The notes beneath the pieces are model-generated. The model made no database searches. It had not been told where the DNA came from and was given only the letters and a program-made list of their open reading frames with translations. This document shows, piece after piece, positions 24,661 through 37,434 of a stretch of DNA of 64,000 nt; the stretch's first letter is position 1; every line of letters starts with the position of its first letter. The position numbers and the translations under genes were made by a program. The stretch comes from Epiperipatus broadwayi (Eukaryota; Onychophora; Udeonychophora; Euonychophora; Peripatidae), in the NCBI GenBank assembly GCA_028023455.1, contig JAQFVV010006503.1, forward strand, positions 536,404 to 600,403, in the 5' to 3' direction.

Positions 24661-25863
24661 TAATAATTCATTTAAAATTTTAAATATATTGTCTCATAAT
24701 TACAGTAATTCTGCATATGATGAAATTAACTTTATCAATAATGTTTTACAAGTTCTAAATATAGTGTTCACTTGGAAATAGTGGTTGAGTGTTCTCACCA
24801 GAAACGTTAGGTAGGATTTGATGTTGTGTTGTGTCAACATTTTTTTAATAGTGCTATCTTTCTCTTTTTTGTTATTATTATCTTGTATTATCATTTTACA
24901 AGTTTTTTTAATAATGATATTATCTTTTCTTTTAATGCAGTATTGACCTTTTACATGTTCTCTAACAAAACCTCATCATACTACTATGGAAATCTAAGCA
25001 AAACAAAATATTTAATTCTTAACAAGTATTATGATGTAATCTATGAATAAACAAAAGAAAGCAAGGTATTTTAATGACATCTAATAATGTATTTAAAACA
25101 ATCTAAGTAAGAAAATTTAATTTTTTTTCTAGGCTAAATATTTAATTATCAAACTACATAATAAAGTGTATAATATATATATAATATGACTTAGTTATTA
25201 ATTAGTGTTAAAAAATAAAATTCTACAGGAGGTAAATTGAATGAAAATAAGTAAAATTATTTTTTTAAAATAGAAAATGTTAATAAGGTTTCAGTGAATT
25301 AAAAATAGTAAATTTAAACATTTTAACAAGAAGATGTGAATGGGATAAAAAAATAATGAAAGGATATTTAAACCCAAAACATTTTAACAAAAAGATGTCA
25401 ATGTGGACGCAAGATATTTATCAGTCATGTTATTTATAATTGATCTACTTTGGCTGGTTCTAAAGTTATATGATCAATAAACAATATAAGTTTGAAAATT
25501 TAAAATATTGGATTATATATACATTAAAAGACTAATTTTGATACTAAAAACATGAATAAGTTTATGCATAAGAGATTTTCAATGGATTTTCAAACAAACA
25601 AGAATTAAGTTTTAATGAATTACTGACCAACAAGTGGGCAGGATGAAGCTCAAAAGTGAAGCACTCCAAAGAATCATATTCTAGATATGCATACCATTTG
25701 GTAAGTAACTTCAGAGCTAGCTTGTAAGGGCCTGAGGGAAGCAGCACAAAATTGTTTTACATGCAGGTATTTTATATGTACTAGCATTTTTGCAGGGTGT
25801 CCAAAAAATAATTTGAAAAAAAAAAAAAAACAAGTCCAAGTTTTAAATTCACTAAATAAATAT
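24661..25863. other. AT-rich DNA, no gene seen
   Basis: The minus-strand frame over 25747-25562 has a more protein-like composition than its surroundings but no recognisable domain and no splice or start context. I do not call it. Confidence 0.35.
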
Positions 25864-26035
25864 TTAAGTAATTAGAGGGATTTCAACTTATGATTTTTCA
25901 GTTTATATTCATCCTCTGCTCTATCTCAAGCAACTGACACACATGTCCACATATAGCATGTGTTATAGTTGTTTAAGATGGGTACATGATGAATATAGTT
26001 TGAAAAATCCCAAGTTTAAATACCTCTAGTTACAT
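25864..26035. repeat. Foldback element, ~80-bp arms
   Basis: Arms 25864-25944 and 25952-26035 are imperfect reverse complements (gatttttcagtttatattcatc with gatgaatatagtttgaaaaatc). The inner segment gctctatctcaagcaactgacacacatg resembles 52172-52215, so both belong to one family. Confidence 0.7.
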
Positions 26036-26676
26036 AGAAAGCATTCAGTATACTGAATGAAGAAGTTAATTAAATAAATATTTTTATTTTAAGATATTAT
26101 TTAATTATTGTTTTAAAAAGATTTTTTTAAACATTAATATGTTTTATTCTTTGTGTTTATTTTATAGAAATAAATGAATAAAACATATACAGTGTTTGCT
26201 GAACACATTAAATGACTAAAGCTATATTTTCAAGTTTTTCTTGTGTAAGCACTGGAAAAAATGTCTTTTAATTTAAAATTTTTATTTCATAGAATGGAGG
26301 GTGGAATGTTGGTGCTAAAATTTACTTTACACAAAAATGCTTCTTAATCATGCAATGGATTTGGATGCAATATCAAGTGATGTGTTTTACATATATTAGT
26401 ACCATATAAAAATGTACAGAATAAAGAATGAAATTTAAAATTTAGAAAGTTTAGATTTTTTCTGAACATAAAGGAGCTTAAATAAAAAATAATTATTACT
26501 GTCAAAAAAATATATATATGAAATATTACAAATTGAGAAAACGATGTTTTATAATTAGAAAGAAAAATTGAAAAAGCAAAACAATTGAAGTTGCTAAAAA
26601 ATATAAGAAAACAGAGTGTGAATTCAGAAAAATAACTGAAAGGTTAGAAGTATAAAAACATCATATGGGCAGTTGT
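26036..26676. other. AT-rich spacer
   Basis: No feature seen in ~640 bases. Confidence 0.4.
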
Positions 26677-26683
26677 AACTTTG

Positions 26684-27471
26684 TAAAAAACAGACAAAAC
26701 TCTCAATATAATAGTGCTGCTCAGTGGAAGCCAGAGTAATCAATGGATGCCAGAAGGGTTGTGCATAAAATCCCTATCTAGTGCCTACTCATCCAATATT
26801 CACCTATTAGTTTCTGGCTTGTGGCCTTCATCAGTGAGGAGCCTTGGATCTGAGAGCGCAACCTAAATCTTAGAATATCTGGTGATATTGGATGAGTAGG
26901 CACTAGATAGGGATTTTATACACAAGCCTTCTAGCATCCATTGATTATTCTGGCTTGCACTGAGTGGCACTACTGTATGGAGGGTTTTTCCTGTTTTAAT
27001 AATAGTTATGAGCAAGCATAAGAAATGGTGACCGTGTGCTGTTTAGTGGTTTAATACCAATCCTGCCTAATAAGATAGTGGTGACTATGGTTATTAAAGA
27101 ATCAAAGACACCTAAATGTATGGGTACTGAACTGAGTTCAGATCTATATGACTATATATACTAATCAGCTTAGATTGAAAATATTTTGTTTTTAATTTCA
27201 TTCTCATAGTTTTATAGTTAAGTAGAGATAAAAGGTGGCTGTTGAAAGTTTGCGTTAAATCCTAAGATCTAGGTGCAGTGCTCTCAGATCCAAGGCTCCT
27301 CACTAATGAAGGCCACACACCAGAAACAAGTCTGGGGATATTGGATGAGTAGGCACTAGATAGGGATTTTATGCACTAGTCTTCTAGCATCCATTGATTA
27401 ATCTGGCTTGCACTGAGTGGCACTACTGTATCAAGAATTTTGTCTGTTTTAATAATAGTTATGAGCAAGCA
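26684..27471 (+). mobile_element. Second hammerhead-like retroelement (same family as 16810-17580)
   Basis: Same order of parts as 16810-17580: inverted partial unit, tail, ~280-bp internal region, direct unit, tail. The seven bases aactttg flank it (26677-26683 and 27472-27478), a shorter possible TSD. The inverted unit keeps CTGATGA (minus, about 26861-26855) while the direct unit reads CTAATGA and loses the core G, so that ribozyme should be dead. An extra partial unit lies at about 26880-26990, giving three unit fragments. Confidence 0.7.
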
Positions 27472-27478
27472 AACTTTG

Positions 27479-29123
27479 GTGGGGGAAAATTGCTATTATA
27501 ATAGATGAAAAACATTTATTATAATTTTGTTAAAACATATATAAATTTTTTATTAAAACTATATTTAAAAAAATAAGAGAGTTAGAGTCTAATATCATTA
27601 TTATCATTGCTATTTTTGTAACAGTTTGCACATACTATATCTGAAAACCTTCTCTAAAACTTTTCATCTTTTGTATTACTTCTTGAAAACTCAGAACTCA
27701 ATTTTTTTCTTATTATTGTATATCATATTCCATTTAATCTTCTATAATGCATATTTTATAATTTCTCTGCCTCTAGATATATGATTTAAACAATGTCTTT
27801 TTCTCTTCATAATTCCCCTCTCCTTCCCACACACAAACAATCACTTTTTCAAAATTATTTTTCAACATTTCTCCATCACCAGTATTTTTTCTTCTTTTCT
27901 AAATCCATATATTTAGAGTTTCCAAATTTTTTGTCACTTTTACCAATTGTCAAAATGTTTCCTCTACGTAAGCTACACTTCAGCAAAACATTTTAGAACT
28001 TTTTTTTTTAGATTTAATGTTTAGTTGTCAACAGAGTATTCTGGAATGTTTGTTTATCCATTATGTTTGTAACTATAATTTTCATTATCATTATTTGCTT
28101 CATAAATGAGATAACTTCCCACTTAATTAAAGTTATAATCTACTTTATAATTGTACTTACTGCCCATCTTTTCTTGTATTTGGTTGTTTTATTACCATAG
28201 TTTTATTTATATTTACTGTTATCTCAAAATTCTTCATTCTTTGTCATTCTTATGTAACATTTTATTCAACTGATTCTTTCTCCTTTGCAGTTTTGTGGTA
28301 TTATCAATAACTCCGATACAATATACTTTATTTTCCCCAATTCTAATTTTATTCTTATTTACCTAAACAGAATTTACTTAACAAGTGAACTGAATAAATA
28401 TTAAATAAACATATATCTTTTTCTACTTATTTTTAAAGACAATTATTTAGGTTATAAATATATTTTTATTCATATATAAATATTTTAATAAATATCTTTT
28501 CAATCTAGACTTTTATTTGAAATATATTCAAAAAGGTATGTAATTAAAGTTATTAGATGCCTATCAAGATCATTAAATCAAATATTGTTTTCCTTATACA
28601 TCTTTGAACAATCAATTACTCCTCTGTTTATTTACTTTTTTAAAATATAACCTGCTCTTCAGATGAAAACATATTTATTAGAAATTGAACACCTTTTGTA
28701 TATGTAGTAAATTAAAATAATTGCTTTAAAATCATATTACTTTTAAAATAAAACACACACCAATTTACACTCCATATCAGTGTTGTTTTATTATAATGTT
28801 CAATGTTTAGACTGCTTGATAATTTATTCAAATTTACAAATGACAACATAATACATTAGGTTTTTTTTTTTTTTATAAAGTTCAGGTTTATATATTTTAA
28901 AAGTACATATCATTAATTTTTTAAACTTTAATTTATAAATACTAACATAAATACAAAAAAAAAAAATTATAAATATGCATAAAAACTCACACTCACCCAC
29001 TACATATAAGTACAGAAATACATGCCTGCTAATTTAAACATTTGTCCTTGTTATATTCTAATATTGTATTTTAAATTTTCTATTTCAAATTTATATACAT
29101 GTATTTTTATACAAGAAAATTAT
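27479..29123. other. AT-rich DNA, no gene seen
   Basis: 1.6 kb including T-rich stretches; the 67-codon frame at 27793-27996 is low-complexity Phe/Ser/Leu and is not called. Confidence 0.35.
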
Positions 29124-31830
29124 ATGTCATCATCATCAACCATTATCAATCCACTGCAGGATGAAGGTCTCTCCAAGTTTAATCCATCTTCTCCGATCTT
29201 TAGCTTCTTTTCTCCACATCACCCCTGCACACTTTCTTATTTCATCCATCCATCTGACATGTGGTCTCTTTCTGGGTCTTTTACAATCTCTTAGAATCCA
29301 GTTTAAAATTTCAATTGTCCATCTATTATCATCTCTTTTAGCAATATGTCCAGCCCAACTCCACTTCAATTATTTAATTTTGTCAATGAAGTCAGTCATA
29401 CCTGTTTGTTCTCTTACCCATACATTGCGTTTTCGATCTCTTCTTGTTACTCCCAACATACATCTCTCCATACTTCTTTGAGTAGTCTGAAGTCTCTGTA
29501 TTGCTCTTCTATTAAGTGTCCAAGTCTCAGATCCATAAGTAAGAACTGGTAAAACACAATTGTCAAAATCCTTACTTTTCAAACACATAGGCATATTTCC
29601 TTTTAGTATCAAGTTATTTCTACCAAAAGCACTCCATCGAAGTTTAATTCTATGATTAATTTCTTCCATTATGTTTCCATCTGTATTAGTAATCTGACCA
29701 AGGTATTTGTAACTGTTAACTTCTTCTAATTCATCATAATCAATCTTTATTTTCATATTTTGAGCAAATCGATTAAACATTACTTTAGTCTTTTTAACAT
29801 TTATCTTTAGTTATACATTCCTACTTTCATCTGATAATTCCTGCAACATATTCTGCAGCTCTGAAGCATTATTGGCAAAATCAACTACATCATCTGTGAA
29901 ATCTAAATCACTTAAATAATCTCCATTTATTTTCACTCCTTTAGTTTTCCATTTTAATCCACAAAATACTTCTTGCAGCACTGTTGTAAAAAGTTTTAGA
30001 GATATGGAGTCACCTTGTCTTACACCTTTCTCAATGTTGACTTTCCCAGCATCATTATGTAATCTAATTGTTGCTGTTGCATTTTTATAAATATTCTTCA
30101 AAATATGACAATATCCTGGATCTATACCTTGATGATCCAATGCTTTAATCACTGAAGAGATGTTTATAGAATCAAATGCCTTTTCATAATCTACAAATCC
30201 AAAACATAATGACAACTCATATTCATTCATCCTTTCTATAACTTCTCTCAATACCTGGATATAATCTACTGTACTAAAACCACTTTTAAATCCAGCTTGT
30301 TCTCTTGGTTGGTGGAAATCCAATGTTCTCTGTAGACGAGTTGTAATTATCTTGGTAAAAATTTTATATAAAACTGATAAAAGACTGATAGGTCTGTAAT
30401 TTCTAATATCTTCTTTATCACCTTTTTTAAATATTAATATTATTATTGCATTCTTCCAATCATCCGGTACATCTTTATCATTTAGGCATTTGGTATATAA
30501 CTTTTCTAAAAAATTTTCTATTTCTTCACCTGCTTCTTTTAATATATCAATTATAATTCCATCATTACCTGGAGCCTTTCCTTTCTTCATACATTTAATT
30601 GCATGTCTCACTTCTTCATTTAAAATTCTGGGCAATTCGGAAGATGTAATAGATATAGGAGGTACTTGTTCTTTATTACTATATAATTCTTGATAAAAAT
30701 CTTCTACCAATTTCATGATGTCATCTGTCTTTTTAGTAATAATCCCATCTTTTTTTCTTATTGCAGATATAAATTTCCTACCAATACCAAAATGTTGTTT
30801 TACACTCTTTAGACTTTTATTCTCTTCTCCAGCTTTCCTTGCTAGTTCACAATTGTACTTTCTTATATCATTTTCAACTCTTTTCCACACCATTTTACAA
30901 AATTCGAGATATTCAATCCTTTTTAATGCATCATTTTTGTATATCTTCATATTCTTTCTTTTCTTCATAAATTCTCTAGTCACAGTAGAAATTTTACTAG
31001 TCAATTGCTGCGTTTTTCTACCAGCTATCTTTGTTGCAGTTTTTAAAAGTGTATCAGTTATTTTCCTATTAATTTCATTCAAATCTGAATCATATTCAAA
31101 ATCTACTAATACTAGAAACAACTTTGTAAGTTCTAATTTAAATTCATTAGAATGTTTCTGAAGATTAGGAATATCAACTGTAAATATTGTTTTTCTTAAT
31201 AATTTTTGTCTCTCTAGTTTCACATTAACACGTATCTTACACCTTACTAATCGATGATCACTTCCTGTGTTAAATTTATTAATAACATTACAATCTTGAA
31301 ATATGTATTCCCTGTTAGTCAAAATATAATCCAATTCTTCTGTACCTTCATTTGGATGCTTCCATGTCCATTTCCTTTTAAAATTTTTCTCAAAAAACGA
31401 ATTCATAATATAAAGTTTTTCTTTTTCTGCAAACTCCACAAGTCTATGTCCTCTCTCATTTCTATTACCATAACCAAAATTACCTACAGCATTTTCATCT
31501 TTCATTTGTCTACCTATTCTAGCATTAAAGTCTCCCATAACAATTTTAATAAGCCTTTTGTACATCCATATAAAAATCTTCTACTACTTCATCACTATGA
31601 GAACTTGTTGGTACCTGCTATTAAGTTGTATAACTAATCTTGCCACTCTGTCTGATACACCATCAATCTCGATAATATTGTTCTTCCACTTTTTATTTAT
31701 AATAAAGCCTACTCCACTTGTATGTCCAATATTTGTGCCTTTATAATAGAGTATATGTCCACTTTTTAAATCAATTGTTTCTTCACCTTTTCTTCTAACT
31801 TCACAAAGTCCAATAATGTCCCATTTTATT
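29124..31830 (-). mobile_element. RTE-clade LINE, best-preserved copy
   Basis: Extends from the endonuclease N-terminus (about 31830) to a 3' end of ggttgatgatgatga at about 29124; RTE elements commonly end in short tandem repeats like this instead of poly(A). The 5' end is truncated within the endonuclease, at the segment equivalent to WDIIGLCEV. No clear TSD found. It shares all domains with the three other RTE copies in the window, which makes it the reference copy here. Confidence 0.85.
29136..31565 (-). pseudogene. RTE endonuclease-reverse transcriptase, nearly intact (two in-frame stops)
   Basis: One reading frame of ~810 codons interrupted only by a TAA at 29811-29813 and a TAA at 29370-29372; the frame continues unchanged after both. 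Domains in order: rest of the APE endonuclease (GDFNARIG near residue 11, GSDHRLV near residue 105), a Lys-rich linker, then the RT with RNYRPISLLSVLYKI, the YEKAFDS block-A motif, EKGVRQGDSIS (block B) and the catalytic box as FTDD (FADD in relatives). The C-terminal part has YGSETWTLNRRAIQRLQTTQ, WSWAGHIAKRDDN and RPHVRWMDEIRKCAG, typical of RTE proteins. The first stop sits where relatives read VGLKINV. Upstream of 31565 the endonuclease start is in another frame because of a short deletion near 31605-31620. It would nick DNA and copy its own RNA; the stops make it probably inactive. Confidence 0.85.
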
Positions 31831-32130
31831 TATGGCTTCTATAAAAAGTTATTAAAATTTATGGATTGAAATAGTGATTAGTGAAAATTCAAATAATCTC
31901 TTTCAAAACATATGTTTCTGATAATAAAATCTGACATCATCAGCTCCTCAGTAAACCAGTTGACATGAATCAAATATAGTATTCATTTCCATTTAAATAA
32001 ATTTGTAATGCTCAATTTGATATCAAAGGTTGATCTTTCATTATACATTATTGTGTATAAAATTGTAAATTTTCATAAATTTCCATAGAGAATGTAAATA
32101 ATACTATATTTATGTGGGACTTAATTAATA
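31831..32130. other. Spacer
   Basis: About 300 AT-rich bases with nothing recognised. Confidence 0.35.
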
Positions 32131-32169
32131 TTTACACACACACAAATATATATATATATATGTGTGTGT
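32131..32169. repeat. (AC)n(AT)n(GT)n microsatellite
   Basis: Self-complementary dinucleotide run. A separate (GT)n run lies at 32418-32444, abutting the foldback. Confidence 0.8.
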
Positions 32170-32444
32170 TTATATGAAAGGGCTTCTAGAAGTCTGGATA
32201 TAATTTGTACTTAAATAATATTATTATTGTAAGTATAATTTAAATTAATCACATGTAACTATTTTTTATGCAAGCTAATATCTTATTATTATTAAGATAT
32301 ATATTTTTAAATAAAATAGTTGTAGTCATTCATTTACATTTCAATAAATGTGCTATTAATAAACATTTCAGCATCCACACTTGACTACATTATTCAGCCT
32401 ATGCAAAATGATTATATATATGTGTGTGTGTGTGTGCGTGTGTG

Positions 32445-32660
32445 TAATTGAAATAATAAATTTAACAGTTTACAAGCTATTACAAACAATCCTTAAATCC
32501 TCAGAAGTACTGTTGGTTAATTTCTTAAACCTGCCTCAACTGCCATTAAATGAATTTAACGGCAGTTGAGGCAGGTTTAAGAAATTAACCGAAAGTACTT
32601 CTGCAGATTTAAGGATTGTTTGTAATAGCTTGTAAACCATTAAATTTATTATTTCAATTA
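32445..32660. repeat. Near-perfect 216-bp palindrome (foldback element)
   Basis: Starts taattgaaataataaatttaa and ends with its complement. The arms (about 100 bases each) differ at only a few positions; the innermost block aacctgcctcaactgcc pairs with ggcagttgaggcaggtt around a 16-base centre. It could be a TA-target MITE, since TA is at both ends, but TA is also part of the palindrome. No reading frame of note; the 62-codon frame at 32381-32569 merely crosses one arm. Confidence 0.85.
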
Positions 32661-33307
32661 TATTACAATTTTGTTTTTAATTAACAGTCATTTTATTTAT
32701 TTTACATATATATATAATGGGATGGGGGTAATTTGGCTAGTGAACCTAGGGTGACAGAAAATCATCATCAACCCCAGTTAAACAAAATATAAAATTTATA
32801 AAAAAATATAATATTTATTGAACATTTAAATAAGATATTTAAGACATGTTTAATATCACATAAGTAGAGCATAAGAGATCTTGGTATTTCTCTAATAAAT
32901 CATTCTAAGATCAGCCCAGTTAATTCCTTAGAGTAACTAAAAGTACAAGTAGCCATACATTTACCAGCATTATCAATAAGAATAAGTAATACTTATCTTT
33001 ATGAGTGATTAAAAATCAAATAAATCAACAGTCAATCTTGTGACTGGATTAGAAATTGGTCTACTGTAAACCAAGCCAACTATTTAATCTTTGCCAGCTT
33101 GGGTCAAGCATTTAAACATTAGTTTGGATGCATAAACTAAGTGCTTATTCATCAGAATATATAATAATTAAAATAATAATGCTGGGATATTAAAACATGC
33201 TGATCATTATCAATGTTCTGACCCACTTAGTATTATTAATGTACTGACTAACTATAAACTTACATTCTAATATAGACTGAACTAAAATAAAATGTAGTGC
33301 ATAGTCT
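32661..33307. other. Spacer
   Basis: No feature recognised in ~650 bases. Confidence 0.35.
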
Positions 33308-33484
33308 TTAAAGAATATACTCATTGCCAACCAGGGTGCCATCTTCATGATTAATGGGAATATCAACTGGATTTTCATAAGCACTGATAAGCAAACCCCT
33401 TCCATGTAAAAGACTATTATTCTTGAATCTAGCTCAGTGAACATAAGCTCTATAACTGTTACTGTGATCAAGAGAAGATGCAAC
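33308..33484 (-). pseudogene. Exon-like segment of unknown protein C-terminus, one in-frame TGA
   Basis: Not recognised. On the minus strand an AG (33486-33485) precedes a 58-codon frame ending in TAA at 33310-33308, with a single internal TGA at codon 17. The translated part after that stop reads like a real protein tail: HGRGLLISAYENPVDIP then INHEDGTLVGNEYIL, with balanced composition unlike the surrounding AT-driven frames. YENP and YIL resemble tyrosine-based tail motifs, but this is speculation. It could be the last exon of a host gene with a premature stop, a retropseudogene piece, or chance. A longer overlapping minus frame (33483-33190) is hydrophobic and looks like a shadow. Confidence 0.3.
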
Positions 33485-33654
33485 CTATAATATTCTAAAA
33501 CTTTAGAATTAAGTTCACTAGAAAATTTTTAAAAATAAAATATAACTTTATTAATAGCAATAAAAATGAAGTCAAAGTCTGTAGAATACTTCTATACACA
33601 TATAAGTTGTCTGATTTTGATTAATATACAAAATTCAAATTATTACATTGTTAT

Positions 33655-34031
33655 TTGCATATATGTTCCAATAGGTTTAGTTAAATCACAGTCACCACAC
33701 AAACATGTGGCTTAATAATTTCTGAACATATTTTTGAATTGTCATAAAATAACAAATTAAATGATTAAAATTTAAATATGTGTCTATCTAACATACATTG
33801 ATGTATATGCACACAGATATGTGGCATAATAATTTCTGAACATATTTGAATTATTTAATAATAAAATAAATGATTAAAATTTACATATAAGTGTCTGTTT
33901 GACAGACATTGGTATTTATGCATACATATATGTGCCATAATAATTTCTGAACATATTTTACCTGTCATAAAATTAAATCTTTTTAAGTTATCACTTAACT
34001 GATATAAAATATTATTATGAGTTTACATAAA

Positions 34032-34065
<34 letters not shown>

Positions 34066-34250
34066 CTTGCACAGGTATGTAATATAATAATTTATTAACC
34101 TATTTGAATTTGTCAAAATAATAAATGAAATTAATTTTTATATGTAATTAATTATTGATTTGACATATATCTTTGTGCACATAAATCTGTATGTGCATAC
34201 TGGAATTTATATCGTATTTTAATTTGTCACAATAATAATATACTTTTCAT
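33655..34250. repeat. Decayed ~112-bp tandem repeat, four to five copies
   Basis: The block taataatttctgaacatattt recurs near 33721, 33835 and 33946 and, more weakly, near 34091; each is followed by tgattaaaattt...tgtct and acat...gcacac. Copies 1-3 are spaced 111-114 bases. A (CA)n(TA)n microsatellite (34031-34065) sits inside the array. Confidence 0.65.
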
Positions 34251-35483
34251 AATTAATTCAATATTGAAAATACAATATCCATTCATTATTTTAATAGTAA
34301 CTTTTTCTTTTTGCTGATAATAGTTTTCTTTTTTCTTTTAAAAAAACTACTATCAATTTTTTGATAGTTGATAAAAGTTTTTTTTGTTTTTTGACAGGTT
34401 ACTCTAGAAAAATTTGTTGTTTGGATTTCTTTTAAAAAATAGAATAGTCAATGAATTAATTCTTTATTCTTAGATTTTTAATTCAAGCAACATTATTTAC
34501 TTGTTTCTCTCTTTTTTAAAAAATATAGATTTTAATTATCACTTTAATAAAATTATTTAAAATATCAGTTTTGATATATATTATGACTCACCAGTTATGC
34601 TTCATATATGTAATTTATGTTTGTGCTTATCTGCATATATCTATCAACATATGTATAATTAATTCTTCAGCAAGCTAAAGTTCTCTTGGTAAGTGTCATA
34701 ATCAGAAGAGATATAGTCCAGGTAACTGTTGACATGCAGTGTACTCCTTTCTGTCCAGTATTGGATAGACTTCAGGCAAGCAAGCTAGCTTGTCAACATT
34801 TAAAGCTATAGAGGCAGAGAAGTTAGGTCTTCCTTCTAGGTGCATCAAAACTCCACCATACTGCTATTTTTCTTCAATTCCAAAACTTCATGGAAGCTAT
34901 TTTTTATAATTTTCCAAACATCAACTACTGACAGCCAACTCTTACAAAAAAGTACAACAAAACTATTAGCCAACTTAATCCTCTTACTTTTATATTAACC
35001 CTTTTTATATCTAGATTGGGTAAAAAAATGAATTAAAAACTGTTTTTCTTCTTATCTTTTCAAAAAATCAGTTTTAATCATTTTAAAAGCAACTTTAAAG
35101 TTTTATCAAAAGTATGGTATACAAAAATTTGTACATAGATAGAGAAATGTATACAAGTATTAATTAAAAGATTTCAAAAATAGTAATAAAATTTTTTACA
35201 ATTATCAGTATACATTTTATCATAAAATATGCTTGTTATTTAATTCCAAAATCAGAATTCAATAAAAATATTTATTAGACCTTTCTAAATGTTTAATTTA
35301 TAATAGAATTTTATTTTAAATTCAAAATTATTTAAACCTTTACAGTCGTTATTATTCCAGGGAAATGTAGAAAATATCTACAAAATTTTTGTCTGTGTTT
35401 ATTTCTACTTTTTCTTTCAACTTTATATTTGTACACATGCACTGTTTTATTGGGTCCCATGTAATACAACTGTTTATATATAT
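34251..35483. other. AT-rich DNA, no gene seen
   Basis: No coding region or repeat boundary supported in 1.2 kb. Confidence 0.35.
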
Positions 35484-36155
35484 ATGAAAAACAAAAACAA
35501 GTTATAAATCACATAACTTGCTATCGCTTGCATTTATGATCAGTTGATGTAGCTTTACCAAAACCTCCAAACAAGTGTATTTTTGTTTACATAAATGCCA
35601 AAAGAGTCAGAATTCACTATCTCTTTCATTGGCTCCACCTTCAGATCAGCTGATTTCAAGCTAATTTGCTATCATCAGTGAAGGATAGGGCTAGAAACTA
35701 GATCTAAACACTGCCTCCAAGTGTTTATGCAACAAGTTCCTATCAGTTTGCAAGCATGAATTTTTCAGACACATAATGTCTTCAAATCCAGCCTAACAAG
35801 CCAAATAGCTACATGGGTCTGATATCAGTTCACTTTCACCACATAGACAAAGCCTCTGCAATATATATCATTGCAAAAACCTTTAAAGGTACATTTACAA
35901 AAAACAAAAACACATTATAAATCATGTAACTTGCTATCACTTGCATTTATGATCAATAAATGGAGCTTTACCAAAACCTCCGAACAAGCGTGTTTACATA
36001 AACACCAAAAGAGTCAGAATTCACTATCTCTTTCTTGGCTCCACCTTCATATCAGCTGATTTCAAGCTAATTTGCTATTGTCAGTGAAGAATAGGGCTAG
36101 AAACTAGATCTAAACACTGACTCCAAGTGTTTATGCAACAAGTTCCTATCAGTTT
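35484..36155 (+). repeat. Direct duplication of a ~265-bp unit, period ~413 bp
   Basis: 35484-35755 and 35897-36155 match at about 90 percent (gaaaaacaaaaac...gcaacaagttcctatcagttt). Between them lie ~140 bases present once. Each unit has catcagtgaagga...gggctagaaactag, which resembles the hammerhead-like family at 17375-17431 (gaaactag) but lacks a good CUGANGA. It may be a distant relative of those repeats. Confidence 0.75.
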
Positions 36156-36177
36156 ACACACACATACATATATATAT

Positions 36178-36394
36178 AATATTTTTAATAAATATTTAAA
36201 TAGAAATCTTGAATGTGTGGAGTTATGCCCAGATGTAGAATCAAATTAAACTGGTAGACTGATGCATGAGTCTTTCAGTTTACATTGGCTCTTGGCCTGG
36301 GCAGTTGTTCTAGGTTGTTTTCTAATTAAGTTGATTTAAATGGATAACTCCACACTTTCAAGATTTCCATCTAAACATTCATTAAAAAAATATT
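36178..36394. repeat. Foldback/MITE-like element with ~52-bp inverted ends
   Basis: 36178-36234 and 36342-36394 are reverse complements at about 85 percent (gaaatcttgaatgtgtggag with ctccacactttcaagatttc). The ~110-bp centre is unique in the window. Confidence 0.7.
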
Positions 36395-37434
36395 GTATTA
36401 TAATATACAACTTACCAGTGAGGGTTTATTATATAGTAAGAAAATTTAAAAGTTTGTTATACATTGATTTTTTACACTTATAAATGTAAACTGGAGTACT
36501 AAATTTTCTAGTATAAAAATATAACAGATATTTTAACATATTTAAATATTTAAACATTTACATCTGTTAAAAATTATTAATTTATAATATATACGTTCAC
36601 ATATACTTTATATTACATTTTATATAAAATTATTTGTGATATATAAATACAAAAAAAAAAATTAAAAACATAAAATTTATATACTTAAGACAAACAATTT
36701 AAATTAGACTTAATATATATTTGAAATATTTGTATATTTTTATTTAATTGTTTGTTTTATCATTTTCATCATCTAATTTAATTGTTAAAGAATTTTTTAA
36801 ATGAAAAATTCAAATTTAATTCATAAAGTTTAATTTAAAAAAAAAATACATTTAACAATAAAACTAGATGATGAAAATAATGTAACATCCAATTGCAAGT
36901 ATAATGATATCAACACAAACTTTCTGACAAAAATATGTGTATACATTTATAAAAGTAATAAGGTTATGATTAAAAGGAGGTTGCCTTGACAACAGTTTGA
37001 GATCGTTGATTGTTATCCATATTGGGGAAGTCTGTGTTGACTGGTTTCTAATTTATATATATAATATTGATTTTATTCTTTTATTTTTATTTGTAATTCA
37101 AATTTGCATACATTTTGTCTCAGTAATAAAATAGTACTTTCTTCTTTATAATCTAAAGCTGAAAGAACTTTTGTTTAAGTTCACCGTTATCATAGCTCTC
37201 TTAAATTCATTATTGTTGATCATTTATCCGCATTGTAATATACCAATAATTCACTTTACAGAGTTATGATTTTAATGAAATTCACTGAAAGAACAGTCAG
37301 CTTTAGACTGTATATAAAAACACTTCATTACACAGGCAGACAAAGTATGCAAATTTGAATTATATATATTTAAAAATGAACAGGTATTTCTAAAAGTTAT
37401 TTATATGTTAATGATTTATAAAAGTAAGTTTATA
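36395..37434. other. AT-rich DNA; short repeat relic near 36975-37025
   Basis: aaaaggaggttgccttgacaac at about 36974 resembles the foldback arm at 55662-55690. Otherwise nothing recognised. Confidence 0.4.

Noticed and set aside
8516-35000. CRISPR-like arrays
   Set aside because: Tandem units are far too long (112-2590 bp) or are minisatellite without spacers; the genome is eukaryotic.
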